From contig JAULSR010000001.1 of assembly GCA_030512295.1 (NCBI GenBank), forward strand, positions 8,889,001 through 8,953,000: 64,000 nucleotides of DNA. Reading direction: 5' to 3'. This document shows positions 10,279 to 21,788 of the stretch, in pieces. How positions within the stretch are numbered: position 1 is the first letter of the stretch; each line of letters opens with the position of its first letter. Source of the stretch: Bombardia bombarda. Lineage: Eukaryota > Ascomycota > Sordariomycetes > Sordariales > Lasiosphaeriaceae. The translations under genes and the position numbers were made by a program. The notes beneath the pieces were generated by a model. That model was not told the DNA's origin. It did no database searches and saw nothing but the letters and a program-made list of their open reading frames with translations.

Positions 10279-12737
10279 GATGGATTTATAACCGTCCTGA
10301 GATAGAGAGGCTGGGACGTACGACAAGTCACGGCGAGTGTGCGCCAAGGTAGATATATCTCTACATTTTCCACTAAGATGACCCCGAGCGAACCGAGAAC
10401 AGGAACCGCATACACGATCGTACAAGTTTTGGCCAATATCAATCGACTTCGAGATGCCTTGGAATACGCACCCCAGATCCGCCGCACTTTAGAGGCTGCA
10501 TGTGCAGTTGGGCACAGAGGCGAGCCGTTTGTGGGGTCCGAAATAGGTCAGAATCTGATATGAAGGCTGGGAGCAGCAAATATCCAAATGGCTCAGCTAT
10601 AGGGCTTACGCCATGGGCGGCCCGTTTTCTGGGGGAGACAATCTCGAGAGCGGAATGAAAGGGGGCAAATGACCGCATATACTACTGGACCCGCCGAGCT
10701 GGAAGAGAAGCTTGGCATGGAAGAGGCTGCCTAAAGAGAATATTCCTCCTCGCCCAGAGGTGAGTGGGTTAAATGCCCCTTGGCTTCATTTCTGTATTTG
10801 GGAACCCCTTGATCGCGGAAGAAGAAAAAGTAGAAGAGAAACTTCGTATGACACTTGCCATAATGCTTCGCAGACATGACCTTTCCCAAGGTCAGTCTTG
10901 ACTGAGATCTTCTCTTGGGGTATTTGGAAATGCCGCTGCATAGATCATTGGATCAGGTGATGGGGTACAAAAGGGTGAATTCGAATCTCCACTGGTTGTC
11001 ACCTTCGCGGCAGAACGATCTCGTCCCACTAAGTGTCGATCTTCCAGGTTGGGAGTGATGATGGCGACAGCCTGAGGGTGATACGGAAGGAAGCTGCCTC
11101 GTTACAATTTTGTCCAGAAACGGAAAGACGAACCAAATGCAACAATCCACCCGACTCGGAAACTTGAGGCGACCTGGCCAGTGAATGAGGCTGGGTAGGT
11201 AGGCACCTAAGCAAGCAAGGTAGGTACATTACCATCTATTTAGCCTTGGTCGGTATGCAATGCGGCAGGCCTTGGGGACTAGAGAAAAGAGGACGTAAGA
11301 GAAATGTGCGCAGTCGCGAGCTGAGAAAAACGACATGTTCCAAGAGAAAATATTGTCGTCGGTAATATAAGTTGGTGAGGAGATATGGCTCGGCAGTCAC
11401 GATTCGGCATTGACATTATTTGATCTTGGCATGCAGATCCATCTTGCCAAGCAATCTGGGGCATTGGGTTGCACTGGCAGGCGCTGACAGCTCATGTATT
11501 AAGTTCTGGTGTTGCGCTGCAGGTACGAAGTATTCAGCGCAGTGGAGGTAGATGGAAGCCGGAAGCTGGAAGGTGCAACCGCCTTCATCAAACAAGAGTT
11601 GGTCCGGTCGTGCCATCTTTGCCTGCATGGCCTGTCATACGCTCTGTTGTACCTTTAAGGCGGGGCACCTATCCGTCGTGCCTGCATTTTATGGGAGGGA
11701 AGGTACCTGCCTCCATTGCGTTTTCATGGATCCAATGTCATCTTAACGTTACTTCCCCCTCCTAGATTCAACCGATCTGGCTAATGGTTGCTCCTTTCCC
11801 CGTCGGGAAGCAGTGTCCATTCACCATTCTGCTATTCGAACAAATCACTTGCTACATGACCGGAAGAGCCGCCTCATTACGCCCGGCGAATCATCTGCAT
11901 TCCCGCCTCAAAGGACCGCATTCACTGGGTCGGTTAGCGAATGTCAACATGCTACCCTTCTGATGATGCTATCCGACATATCCTCTCTTAGCTACCTCGA
12001 GATGGCGATATCGGTGCTTGGTAGATACTTATCTAGGCCCAGGTATTATCCCTCAGAGGCCTACGCGTCCTTTCCACTTGGCTCTCTCAGCTACGTTACC
12101 CGGAATGAGTCACGCGTGATTCGGCTCTTGGCCTCAATGAGTGGTGTTGAGAAGAAACCTGGTTTGTCGAGGACCAGAATATTCCGTCCATCTCGTCCCA
12201 TCACCAGGACGGTATCAAACCCTTAGACCTACCCCTGCTATACAACCGGCACATTGTTCCGAGTGGTGGAAAAATGCTCATCGAGCTGTTTCTCTGCTCG
12301 GTAGTAAACTGCTTGACGAGGTCTGTGTGTTGAGGTTACGACGCTTCGTAGGGGACGGCATGGTACGAGGTCATTCGCTCTCTTCCGGTTTTGAGCCTTC
12401 CAGACCATGAACACCAGGGATCAACCGTTGCATTAACATCATTCACTATACTCATTTAACTCTCTTTTTGTCAGTTGTGCCTGGTTTTGTTTTAAAGTAA
12501 GCAAGTATGGACATCATCGTCGAACACCAACCTCTAAAATGACCGTGCTCAGGGGAAAAGGGGCCGATTTTCTGCGAGTTGGTTACTCTTGATCTCATTG
12601 TAAGCATTCAATATATCTTGTTGCTGCTACAGACACGATACAAAAAGAAACATTACCCTGTCAAAATATGTAATAAAACGCCATCGCCATGCTTCAGGCT
12701 TACCTCCCATTCCTATATTCATGCCCCCTCTCTCCCC
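10279..12737. other. Intergenic, 2.5 kb
   Basis: Promoter side of the deacetylase gene (-) and 3' flank of the uridine kinase gene (-). Open frames such as 11813-12226 have no family resemblance and no splice partners. I see no gene. Confidence 0.55.
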
Positions 12738-14615
12738 TCAGCATCGAAAGTATCTCTTCTCCACCCACCTCTCCTCCCCATCCTGCACCAGACTCCCAAC
12801 CACCACCGAGATATCAGGAAACACCTTTGTCAGGCGGTGCAGGCCCATGCGTCCAGCACTGTACGTGGCCAGAACGATGCGGTCCAATTTGACGCCGTGG
12901 TCCACAAGCACCTGCACCGCCATGAGCGCCGAGCCGCCGCTGCTCATCTGGGCGTCTAGGAGTAGCACTGCCTCGTGTTTGTGGATATCCTTGGGCAGGA
13001 CGAGATAGTGCAGCTCGGGCTCGCCCGTCCGCAGGTTGTTCTGAATCAGCACGCGTCCGGTCTTGCAGTCGGGCACGACCCGCTTGAGACCCGTCTCCAG
13101 TGCTGCGCCGCCGCGGAGCACTATCACGGCGGAGACTTCGCCTTTGGAGCGTAGGCCGTTGTAGGTGCATCCCTGGGGGGTGGTGATGGAGGACGATATG
13201 TACGGTGTGTTATTGAGTGCTCTGTATTTGCGAGGTCAGTATCTCAAGCAGCGGATGGCAGAGCAGGAAACATGGAACGTACTGCTCAACAAGAAGGGTA
13301 GCAAAACGATCAAAGTAAAAGATAAAGTCTTCACTGTTGGTGTCGATGTCGTGGATGATAGTGTTCATGCCGCGAAGCTGAGTGGTCTGCGCCATGACGA
13401 AGACCTTCTCTGACAGTGGCTCAGACTTGGCCCCAATCTCAAGCCTGGTCAGGGCCGCTCTATGATGAGTCGACTTTTCGAGAAGCTTCTGCTCAATGAA
13501 CTGGACGACCATATCTGTTGTTTTTGGTTAAAAAGGGGCTGCAATATCATGCTTTGTAGGTAGCACTGCTTACCCATGGCAACGCGATTCTCAACACCAC
13601 GCGGGACAATGATGTCTGCGACCTTTCTCTGAGGATCGACAAACTGTGAATGCACATTTAGAAACGCATTCTTGAGGTGGAATTCAGAAGATCTCACCTT
13701 CTCAAAATTTGGCTTCACAAAGGCAAACCATTGCTTGATGATGCCTTCGATATCACGGCCTCGGTCTCGGACATCTCTAATTACTACAGACAGATGGTTA
13801 GAACGTGGTAGCTACACGCCTGTGTATAAAGAATTGACTTACTTCTTCTTGAGAGGCAGGTATCCGCATCGGCTTCGCAAAATATCTTTTTGATATCAAG
13901 TCAGTTTCAGAGCAACCTGTGTGTCTACAGCAGCTTTGACAGTACTAGCTTACCTTCATGTCCATAAGATCAAGAACTCGCGGGTCATAAAGAGCGAATA
14001 TTCCCTCGAGGATGAGAACATGGGGCGAGTAGATGGCAGTAGAGCGGTCAAGACGCCCGTGTTTCTCGAACGAATACACAGGGATCTCAGCACGCTTCCT
14101 ACAGTTCATGATGAGTATTCGCAACGACCACCACGCCGAATTTTTTCCCCACCGAACGAGTACCAACATACCCGGCTTTAAGATCACGAAGTCGATCTAC
14201 CAAGACATCGAAATCGATGGCCTGTGAAAAGTCCATGAGCCTCGCACACCGAGAACGGCTGTTACAGGGTTCAGGCTCACCTCTGGCGAGTCGAAATCGT
14301 ACTCGTTTCTGAATGCTTTTCTCGACGCCTCAGGATCTAGGCTCTTGTAGAATGAATCCTACCCGAACACAAATGTTTAGAGATAATCCTTAATGCCGAG
14401 GTAGACGAGGTACTAGAACTCACAATGGACAAGATGACGACCCACGGCAGGTTGAGCTTCCTGACAATGGCCTGCGAGAGGGTCGACTTTCCCGACCCTG
14501 AGCTCCCAGCAATGCCGATGATGCTAAGGTCTGCCCAGGGCGGAGCGTAGTGAGCTCTCATTGCGATTGTGTCCTCAGTGACTGTTGTGCCGTTCAAGCC
14601 ATTTGTTGAGCCCAT
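12738..14615 (-). CDS. urk1: Uridine kinase with UPRT-like domain (Urk1/UCKL1 type)
   Basis: Nine exons: 14615-14424, 14358-14281, 14221-14172, 14098-13954, 13885-13843, 13783-13698, 13643-13574, 13514-13283 and 13221-12738. They give a 459-residue cytosolic pyrimidine-salvage enzyme that phosphorylates uridine and cytidine. The kinase half has P-loop GSSGSGKST (37-45), DSFYK, YDFDSPEAIDFD, HVLILEGIFALYD and IRDVRDRGRDIEG. The C-terminal half resembles uracil phosphoribosyltransferase: VIVLRGGAALETG, LHYLVLPKDI and LLLDAQMSSGGSALMA. The last motif stands where active UPRTs have DPMLATGGS, so phosphoribosyl transfer is doubtful. The start was chosen at the ATG of GCCATGGGC, because further upstream the frame has no ATG. 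All eight junctions keep frame and restore family motifs. Confidence 0.93.
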
Positions 14616-15739
14616 GGCTTCGGATGCAGCGTGGGGGACAGAGAGGACAGCGAGGCCAGATGGATGCGTAAAAAGGATCGATATGTGGTTACTTTGGATT
14701 GACACGCACGAGTACCAGGTGGATAAAAATGATGTGCTTTGCTGAGGAAACTTAAGAGTAAAAATTAGGTAGGTAAGTTAGAATAGGTGTGTTTGCAGCT
14801 AGGTTGTGAGTTTTGGAGCTTATTCGCATGCATCTCACCTCGGGTGTCTTGACAACATGCGACCTCCCAAAAGCAGCGTTCACAGGCAGGCAACACAAAA
14901 TAAAAAAGGCTACCAGCGGCTGTTCTAGAACGGCTGGGCAGTGACAATATTTCCAGGTCCAGTTGCCAACTCCTGTCGGTGTGTCATTTGGAGCTTGAAG
15001 CATGTAGCAGGGAGCAGGGAGCATGGAGCATGGGAGCTCATGCAGCCAGCGCTCAGTGTCCACTGGTTTCGAGGCACCTACCCAATTGAGATGGTTCCAT
15101 TCTGAGGTGTCTGCTGTTGCACTTGCGCTGCTTTAGTCGCACTTGCACTTGCACTTGCTGCCTCAAAAATGGAAGCCGCACCGAGCGGTTGGAATTCCCA
15201 GGGTAGCTGCTCCCCAGTTCGGTCTCGAGGTGCCCGCACCTGCCCGCACTTGCTCGGCCCGCCAAACCTGTGGCTGGTGCGAGCTAGTAAAGTGGCTCGT
15301 GAGCGGATTGGCCCAAATTCCGGCTGCAAGAGGTCAAGAACAAACAATGTGGAGATAACGACGCCACAGCCCCGCCTCCAGCGAGTCAAGCACTGACGAG
15401 ACTGGTCATCAGACGGCCAACCAAGCACAGGAGACGAGTCTCTTTGGGCTCCACCTTGCAGCCCTAGAGCTCCTTTGCTCGTGCCCCACCGAGGAGCTCG
15501 GACACTTTGCAATTTGCACGCCTTTTGGATTTAACCCGACTTCATTCCTTCCTTTCATTTCTCCTCCTTCTTCTAAACAGTTCTTTCTCCCATCACCATC
15601 CTCACACACCCAAACACACACACAGCCAACGCAACGCAAAAAGCAGTCGTCTCCCTCCGTGGCCTCCCGCTTTTTCATGTGCTGGCACATGCGAAGACCA
15701 ATGTGACAGCATCCGCGAGCGACTCGGCACACCAGGCCC
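14616..15739. other. Divergent promoter region, urk1/gid8
   Basis: No gene seen. It contains a short CACTTG repetition around 15137-15160 and a pyrimidine-rich stretch (15540-15600) upstream of the gid8 start, as is common in fungal promoters. Confidence 0.55.
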
Positions 15740-17076
15740 ATGTCCCGTTCAAGCGCCGTCCTCGGCGTCAGTGCTTCAGATATCGATCCGGCCCTCCGGG
15801 AGACCATCTTTGCGCATTTGCGCGAGAAACTCAGCCGGATGGTATGTCTGCGATCATGATCAAAGACCAGATACAATGACGGTCATGGGTCACTGACAGC
15901 TTGGCCTTGGTTGCCACCTGTACAGAATTCCTCAATGTTGACAGCAACTCCCGCCTCGCGGGAGCATGCTTTTGAGGCGCGCGTGGCCGAGGTCAAGGCC
16001 CCCAAGAGGTACGTATCACACAATCATTCCACCCCACCCAACCACACCCACATTCCCACTCCCCACCCCATCCAACGAGCCTGGCACAATATGATGATCG
16101 CATCAATGGGAATCTCTCCGAAAATCCCGTGTGGAGAACTTTAAACATTGGTTAAATCCTGAACTGCTAAACACTCGTGTCTCTCACAATCATATGCACA
16201 CGATGCACTGGACCTGACTAACATGACAACTAGCGACATGAACGCTCTGATCCTTGACTACCTGATGTTTGAAGGGTATTCCGAGACCGCGGCCAATTTT
16301 TCCAAAGAAGCGAACCTGCAGCCTGCGCGCCGGGATCCCACTATCAGGGCCCGACAAGCCATCACGATTTCCATTTACCTTGGCAACATCGAGACGGCGA
16401 TCACGGACTTGAACGAGATAGACCCACAGGTATGTGATAACCTTTCTCCCCTTACATTACTTCCCTTGTGCGATGATTAGAACTCGAGTTTATCATGCAC
16501 CACTCATAGACTTCGGTCTTTGATGAGAAACACCACTTATCTTAATGAACACAAACCCAAACACCTCCTTCATTACATACACTTCAAGTCTGAAAGCAAA
16601 TGATCTAACACGAGGCACAGATCTTAGATGAAGACCCTGCTCTACACTTCTATCTTCTCCGACTGCAGTTAGTCGAGCTCATTCGCAAGTGCAATGGTGG
16701 TGATATCACGCCCGCCTTGGAGTTTGCGACGACGAAGCTAGCGCCTCGCGCAGCTATGAACAGCGAGTGGTTAAAGGAACTGGAGAAGACGATGGCTCTT
16801 CTTATTTTCCCACACAACTCGCTGGCTCCCGAGCTTGCCGCTTTACTGAACCCGGATCTTCGCTTGAAGACATCAAGACAGGTCCAGGAGGCGTTGATGA
16901 TGCGTCGAACGAAACGGCGTGAAGCCGCTATCCGAGAGCTCATCAAGATGCGTGCCTGGGCCGAGGAGACTGCAAGGGCCAACAAGCTTGACTTGCCGGA
17001 TCGGATAGAGCTGCTGCAGGATCATGATTTCGCAAAATTTTATGAGGGCTTAATCACGATACCAACGATACGCTAA
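15740..17076 (+). CDS. gid8: GID/CTLH ubiquitin ligase subunit Gid8
   Basis: Four exons: 15740-15841, 15926-16008, 16234-16429 and 16621-17076, 278 residues. Gid8 is a scaffold of the GID (CTLH) E3 ligase, which in yeast drives degradation of gluconeogenic enzymes when glucose returns. The LisH motif is ALILDYLMFEGYSETAANF, the CTLH segment is IRARQAITISIYLGNIETAI, and the CRA region runs from HFYLLRLQLVELIRKC to the end. The junction AAG-AG/C-GAC yields VKAPKSDMNALI, matching the usual N-terminal block of this family in fungi. I extended the model to a 34-residue first exon (MSRSSAVLGVSASD...) because its GTATGT donor and TACAG acceptor join in phase 0. Translation could instead begin at the ATG at 15936 (MLTATP). 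The family call is firm; the first exon is inferred. Confidence 0.88.
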
Positions 17077-18024
17077 TTTCATGCCCGTGAGCCATTCAGT
17101 GGTGGGCTTGATATTAACGGCTGGAGGATAAGAGGACAACAGGACAAATGAGGGATATTTGTATTTGGCTTCGGAGTTTTGCTGTGGTTTTGTTTAAGAT
17201 TGTTTGGCTGTGGGCCTTAGGCAGCTATCTGAGCGCAGTGCTTTGGATTCCTTGCCCTTGTCTGCGTATCAGAAATGTTCAAGACTGGGCCAGCGATAAG
17301 TTTTTATAGACCGATTTGGGAATAGAACGTGCGTTCAGACGACTCCTTTACTTGTTTCTGTCAACAGTGATGTGCTCCATGGCTCAGGATCAGGCAATAA
17401 CTCGAGCTCGATACCATAGCGATTTATCATTTGTTTCATTTTTTCAAGCCCAAGCTTTGCACGCTCCCTCCTAAGTATTCTCGCCGTTCTATAATATGTA
17501 TAATGTGATATCTGCCGGTAACAAAGATACAAACCAAACTTACATCAACATGGAAGGTAGGTACCCTTGTTACATTGAAAAGATTGCCTCGTAATTAAAA
17601 GATCGTTGCCGTTCTATCTGGTGGACGATACAAATGCTACTCATTTAACGCCTTGTCCTGGTTTCAATATGAGAACCACGTCAACGTCTCTTCTAAAATA
17701 ACATCGGCACACCAAGTTCTCAAGACTACTTTCTCGTCCATGAGATTTTATATTCTCTTGAGAAAGTTGCCATAGCGGCGATGTTTCATGAACCTCCCAC
17801 TGAGGCGATCCGCACTTTACTCGTCTGGCTGCCATCACTATCATAAACCACATACAAAGTATTGTCTCAGGTTCAGTTTCTATAGACCAGTAATTCCCAT
17901 ATTTACAGTACAGCCAGCCCCAGCTATCGTTTGTCCAGCGTCAATTTCACCGACAGACCACAGATCAATCCCCCCGTTCCCCACTCACAGCCGCAGTCCT
18001 TAAAACACACCCCCCATACATAGC
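17077..18024. other. Intergenic between gid8 and NDUFS4 genes (convergent)
   Basis: 3' flanks of two convergent genes. A minus-strand frame at 17335-17532 (RILRRERAKLGLEKMKQM...) has protein-like composition but no ATG. It could be the last exon of a small gene, but I cannot build one. Otherwise nothing is seen. Confidence 0.45.
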
Positions 18025-18796
18025 CTACTTCGTCCGGATATGCTTGAGCTTGTTGGGCGTGTACAAAAAGTTGTTGGCGTAGGCCTTGGGGGCGATGTGG
18101 CGGACGTTGGGCTCCTGGACAAAGTACTCGTAGCCCTGTTTCTCGGCGAAGGCGATGGCGTCCTCCTTGGTCTTGAAGTTGATGTGGGTGCCCTGCATGG
18201 AGTCGCCCGAGGACTGCCAGCCCATCAGGGGGTTCTCCCAGCGGTGGCCCTTGCCGAGCACGTCCCAGTCGAGGCGCCAGCGGCCGCCGATCCAGGTGCC
18301 GGATTGGGTGGCGGGCTTGGCGGGCTTGTAGATGCTGCACTTTGTGTGTTAGTTTGGGGCATATCGATTATGTAGGTGTGTGTTTGTAAGGAGGAGGGGA
18401 AGAGCGCACCGGACTGTCCGGGCCTGCAGCTCCATCGGGGCGCCGGAGAGGACGGCGGCGGGGAGAATGCTCTCCTCGCTGCCGTCTTGGACGTGCTTGG
18501 GCACGGGGGTCCAGGTGCTGTAAGTGCGAATATGATTAGCCAATTGCGCTCAGTTGTCAAGAATGAGAAAGAAGAATGGATCCGTACGAGGTGGCCTTGT
18601 CAATGGGGACATTGTATTCGGGCGCATTGCGATCGGGTGTGGCCAGCGGGGGGGAATCGTCCTTCTTTGCGATGACGGACGAGGTGCTGGCGGCGCTGGT
18701 GGTGGTGCTCTCGAATCGGCGGGCGACGGTGGGGAGTCTGGATGCGCTCCGCAAAAGGCGCGCCGCCGACGCCGACGTGGTTCGTAATGCCGCCAT
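18025..18796 (-). CDS. Mitochondrial complex I subunit, NDUFS4/21 kDa type
   Basis: Accessory subunit of NADH:ubiquinone oxidoreductase at the N-module/Q-module boundary. Three exons: 18796-18588, 18517-18410 and 18334-18025, 208 residues. The N-terminus, MAALRTTSASAARLLRSASR, is an arginine-, alanine- and serine-rich mitochondrial presequence. The mature part shows the family blocks SGTWIGGRWRLDWD, WENPLMGWQSSGD, KTKEDAIAFAEKQGYEY and KAYANNFLYTP. Both introns (18587-18518 and 18409-18335) are phase 2 with consensus CAG acceptors and restore STWTPVPK and VRIYKPAK. It is head-to-head with the ATP synthase f gene at 19255, so a shared bidirectional promoter of 458 bp is likely. Confidence 0.94.
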
Positions 18797-19254
18797 TTTT
18801 GTGTGTGTCGTCGGGGCGAAGGGGTGGGTGGTGGTGGTGAATTGATGATGCTATAACCAGTATCCCGTAGGTAGCTTAAGCTAGAGCCGCAACGCACGAA
18901 TCGCAGGCAGGCACAGCTGGGATTGGAGGTTGTGAGAGGCTGCTTCTCTGCCCGCCAATTCCATGGTGGTGCCCCACTACGGGGCTGCTGCTGATTGGTC
19001 CAGGCGAGAATCAAGCGCGCAACAACGTCTTGCCGAGAAAGTTGCAAGCGAAACTAGACATTGGAGGACCCGACGACCCGACCGTACAGCGACTTCCGTA
19101 GTGAGTGTGTGTGCCCAGCTTTAACAGCTCAATTTCCAGGTTGTCTGCCCGAATCGTCAACATCGAGACCCCCAATTGAGCTCCACTGCTCTTCCTCGCC
19201 GTCGCCCTTCTCCTCTCCCTCCAATCAGTCGTTTCGCTACGATCAACCGCCAAC
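18797..19254. promoter_or_regulatory. Bidirectional promoter between two OXPHOS genes
   Basis: A 458 bp spacer separates the start codons of the complex I NDUFS4-type gene and the ATP synthase subunit f gene. It contains CCAAT-related sequence: GATTGG at 18921-18926 and at 18993-18998, the inverse of CCAATC and a candidate HAP-complex contact. No TATA box is obvious. Coordinate regulation is inferred from arrangement and function. Confidence 0.5.
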
Positions 19255-20039
19255 ATGAGCTTCGTCACACGCCGGGCGCTCTCGACGCTCATCCCCCCTA
19301 AGGTAGGCCCCCATCGATCCAACTCGCCGCATCCATCCACCCTCGATCGACCCCGGATTGAATTTGCGCGGCATATATGTCCTTTCTTTGCTGACAGAAT
19401 ATGTGTACAGGTTGCTTCTCCCAAGGTATGTCGCTTTCGACGGTCATGATTGAGGTTGTTGCCGCTGGTTGCGCAGAGTCGATGGGGATGAAGAGCAAGA
19501 GGAGGACAGCGTGGGACGGTCCGGAATGGACGGAGGTGCCTAGGATGAATCGCCACATCGACAGAACTTCTGCCACAGCTTCAGACGCAGAGGAGGAGGG
19601 GAGGGAATTGGACGAGGAGGATCAGAGAGTCTGGCTAACTGTACGGAATCCAGGCTATCGGCGCTGCCCCTGATGCTGTCCGCATGCAGCGCGTCGTCAA
19701 CTTCTACGAGAAGCTTCCCCGTGGACAGGCCCCCGAGGTCAAGGCCAAGGGCCTCCTCGGCAGATACCAGGCCAAGCACTTTGGCAAGAACCCGTCTGCG
19801 AAGCGTATGTTGCGTCCCAATCCGATCGATCAGTCACCTTTGTTGAGGGCACATGAACATGTTTGCTAACTTTTACGTCTCCCAGCCATTATCCACGCCA
19901 TCGTCTTCCTGGTCGCTATTGGTTACGCCCAGAACTACTACTTCCATCTCCGTAAGTTTTGATACGTTTCATGGCTGGCGAGATGAGCAGGTTGCTAATT
20001 CTGTTTTGATCAGGCCACCACAAGAACAACGCTCACTAA
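19255..20039 (+). CDS. atp17: Mitochondrial F1Fo-ATP synthase subunit f
   Basis: Five exons: 19255-19302, 19411-19425, 19654-19804, 19886-19951 and 20014-20039, encoding 101 residues. Subunit f sits in the membrane Fo sector near subunits a and b. The N-terminus MSFVTRRALSTLIPPK is a presequence. The mature part has VNFYEKLPRGQAP, LLGRYQAKHFGKNP, a single membrane helix (IIHAIVFLVAIGYAQNYYF) and a short basic tail, RHHKNNAH. Exon 2 is only 15 nt (VASPK). It is flanked by TACAG and GTATG, and leaving it out keeps the reading frame, so it could also be skipped. The other junctions are consensus and in phase. Confidence 0.92.
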
Positions 20040-21788
20040 TCGAAGAGTGGTTGATGAGAGAGTTTACAGCTTGGAGATGACTCAGGCGTGTACATAAGGT
20101 GTTATCGAATAGAAGTCAAATGCCCACCGAGTACCAGAAGAGCCAGAGAGGGAGGGAGAGGGAGAGAGAGGGTGGAGATTTCTTTTGTTGCCATTGATTC
20201 CCGAACTCTTGACTTCCGTGGTGAGCCTCTACGAAATTATTTGCGATCAGCCCGAGCGCAAATTCTAGACTGCCGCTTTGTGAGGCTCTAGAAGGATATT
20301 TGGGGAGAGGAGTGTCTGGCTTCCAAGTCCCACAAGTCTGCTGAAACGCTCTACTAGACTAAAGGAAGTGTATGCTCTACCTGCCCCTGCTGGGCTTGCT
20401 TGAATTCAAAGGTACCTCTATTATCCTTGGGACGGAAAAGCTGGGGCATGTGGGGAGTGATGCCATAGCCGCCCTTGCGCCTTGGAACCGGCAAGTGCCA
20501 CCGCGGTCGCCAAACTTCAGGGTGGCAAGCTCGGGCGAATAATTCAAATGGAAGAGGTCTCGAACTTGCCGTCCAAGTGCTCAGGTACAGTCGTGATAAG
20601 GTACATGCTACAGTACGATTTCACAGAAAACTGTAACGTTTGCGCAGCTGACGGTGCCTTGCACTGGTGAATTTCTGAGTTCTTAGTCCGCGTGCAGATC
20701 ATCCTTTCGTCTGTCGGTTTTGGCATCAAATCCAGCCAGCACAATCTCACATTGACCTAAGTATCTCTCACTTGACAGGTCATCGTCGCATGGCCCAGGT
20801 ATTGAGCGACACGCATTCGGTCACGACAAACACACCAGCGGGAAATCGATACGTGATATTTCCGATTTGCATTCCCTTCATTATCTTACACTGCATCCCC
20901 ACGCGCGCATGACGACTAGCTTCGGCGACTGTGCTCGTGTGTTGTGGGCAGGGCGATGCCTGTGTTTGAGCGAGCGCGTTGAGTGAGTGGCTGCCCATTT
21001 TCGCTGCGGTGTCTGCGAAGCGGAGTGGCTAACAAGGCAGCCCAGTGCAGTGGCCCAGTGGCCCAGCCAGTGGCCCAGTCCCCCAGTCCCCTAGTTGCAG
21101 GGCCAGGATCGTCCGTCTGGGTCGAGCAAGGTCATTCAGAGTCCGTGCGCTAAGCCCAAAGCAGCCATTTGGCAGCTCTGGCCTTGCCGTCCCGAGTCGT
21201 CAGAGTGCGAAAAGACGACCAGCCGCATCGCCTCAGAACATGACTTCCTGCACCTTTTCCCGACCTCACGTCCACCTTCCTCCCCGTTAACCACCCACGA
21301 CCTAGAGGCATCGTAGACCTCGCATTCACCATTCTCACACCGAGAAAGGGAGGGTACGTTGTTTTTCCTTTGATTGCCCTCCGCCGCGCACGCCAGCTGC
21401 ACCACGCGCGCGACGGCCCGCACCAGCACAACAGGCACAACAGCACAGCACACAGCACACAGCACAAAGCTCATCGTGTCCCCCCCCAAGTCTCAATTCC
21501 CAACCAGCTCCAAGCCCCCCCAAAATCTGTCAAAAAAAAAAAAAAAAAAAACCTCGCTTCCCATTTTGCGCACCCCGGCATCCTACCGGGCCGCCCCTTC
21601 CAAGTGCATGGCAACTAACTGGACTTGGGATTTGCTGACGCTTTTTTGACCGACTGCTCAGCTACCGACCGCACGATACATCACCAACCCCACATATCCA
21701 CCCCCCGACACCCACCACCTCCGGCGACTCGGCGGGCTTGCGATCCGTCAGTACTCGTCATTTGAGCACCAACTATTCCGATAACCGT
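20040..21788. other. Intergenic, 1.7 kb
   Basis: No gene supported. It contains imperfect CAGTGGCC repeats at 21046-21090 and, in the likely 5' leader of the next gene, C-runs and a 20-base A tract at 21532-21551. Confidence 0.55.
21532..21551 (+). repeat. Poly(A) tract of 20 bases
   Basis: Uninterrupted A run about 240 bp before the start codon of the disordered-protein gene. It lies next to C-runs (21480-21487 and 21515-21521). It is a likely length-variable homopolymer in the promoter or 5' leader. Confidence 0.9.

Noticed and set aside
17335..17853. Small minus-strand gene from frames 17335-17532 and 17641-17853
   Set aside because: No splice pair joins the two frames and neither has a recognisable domain.
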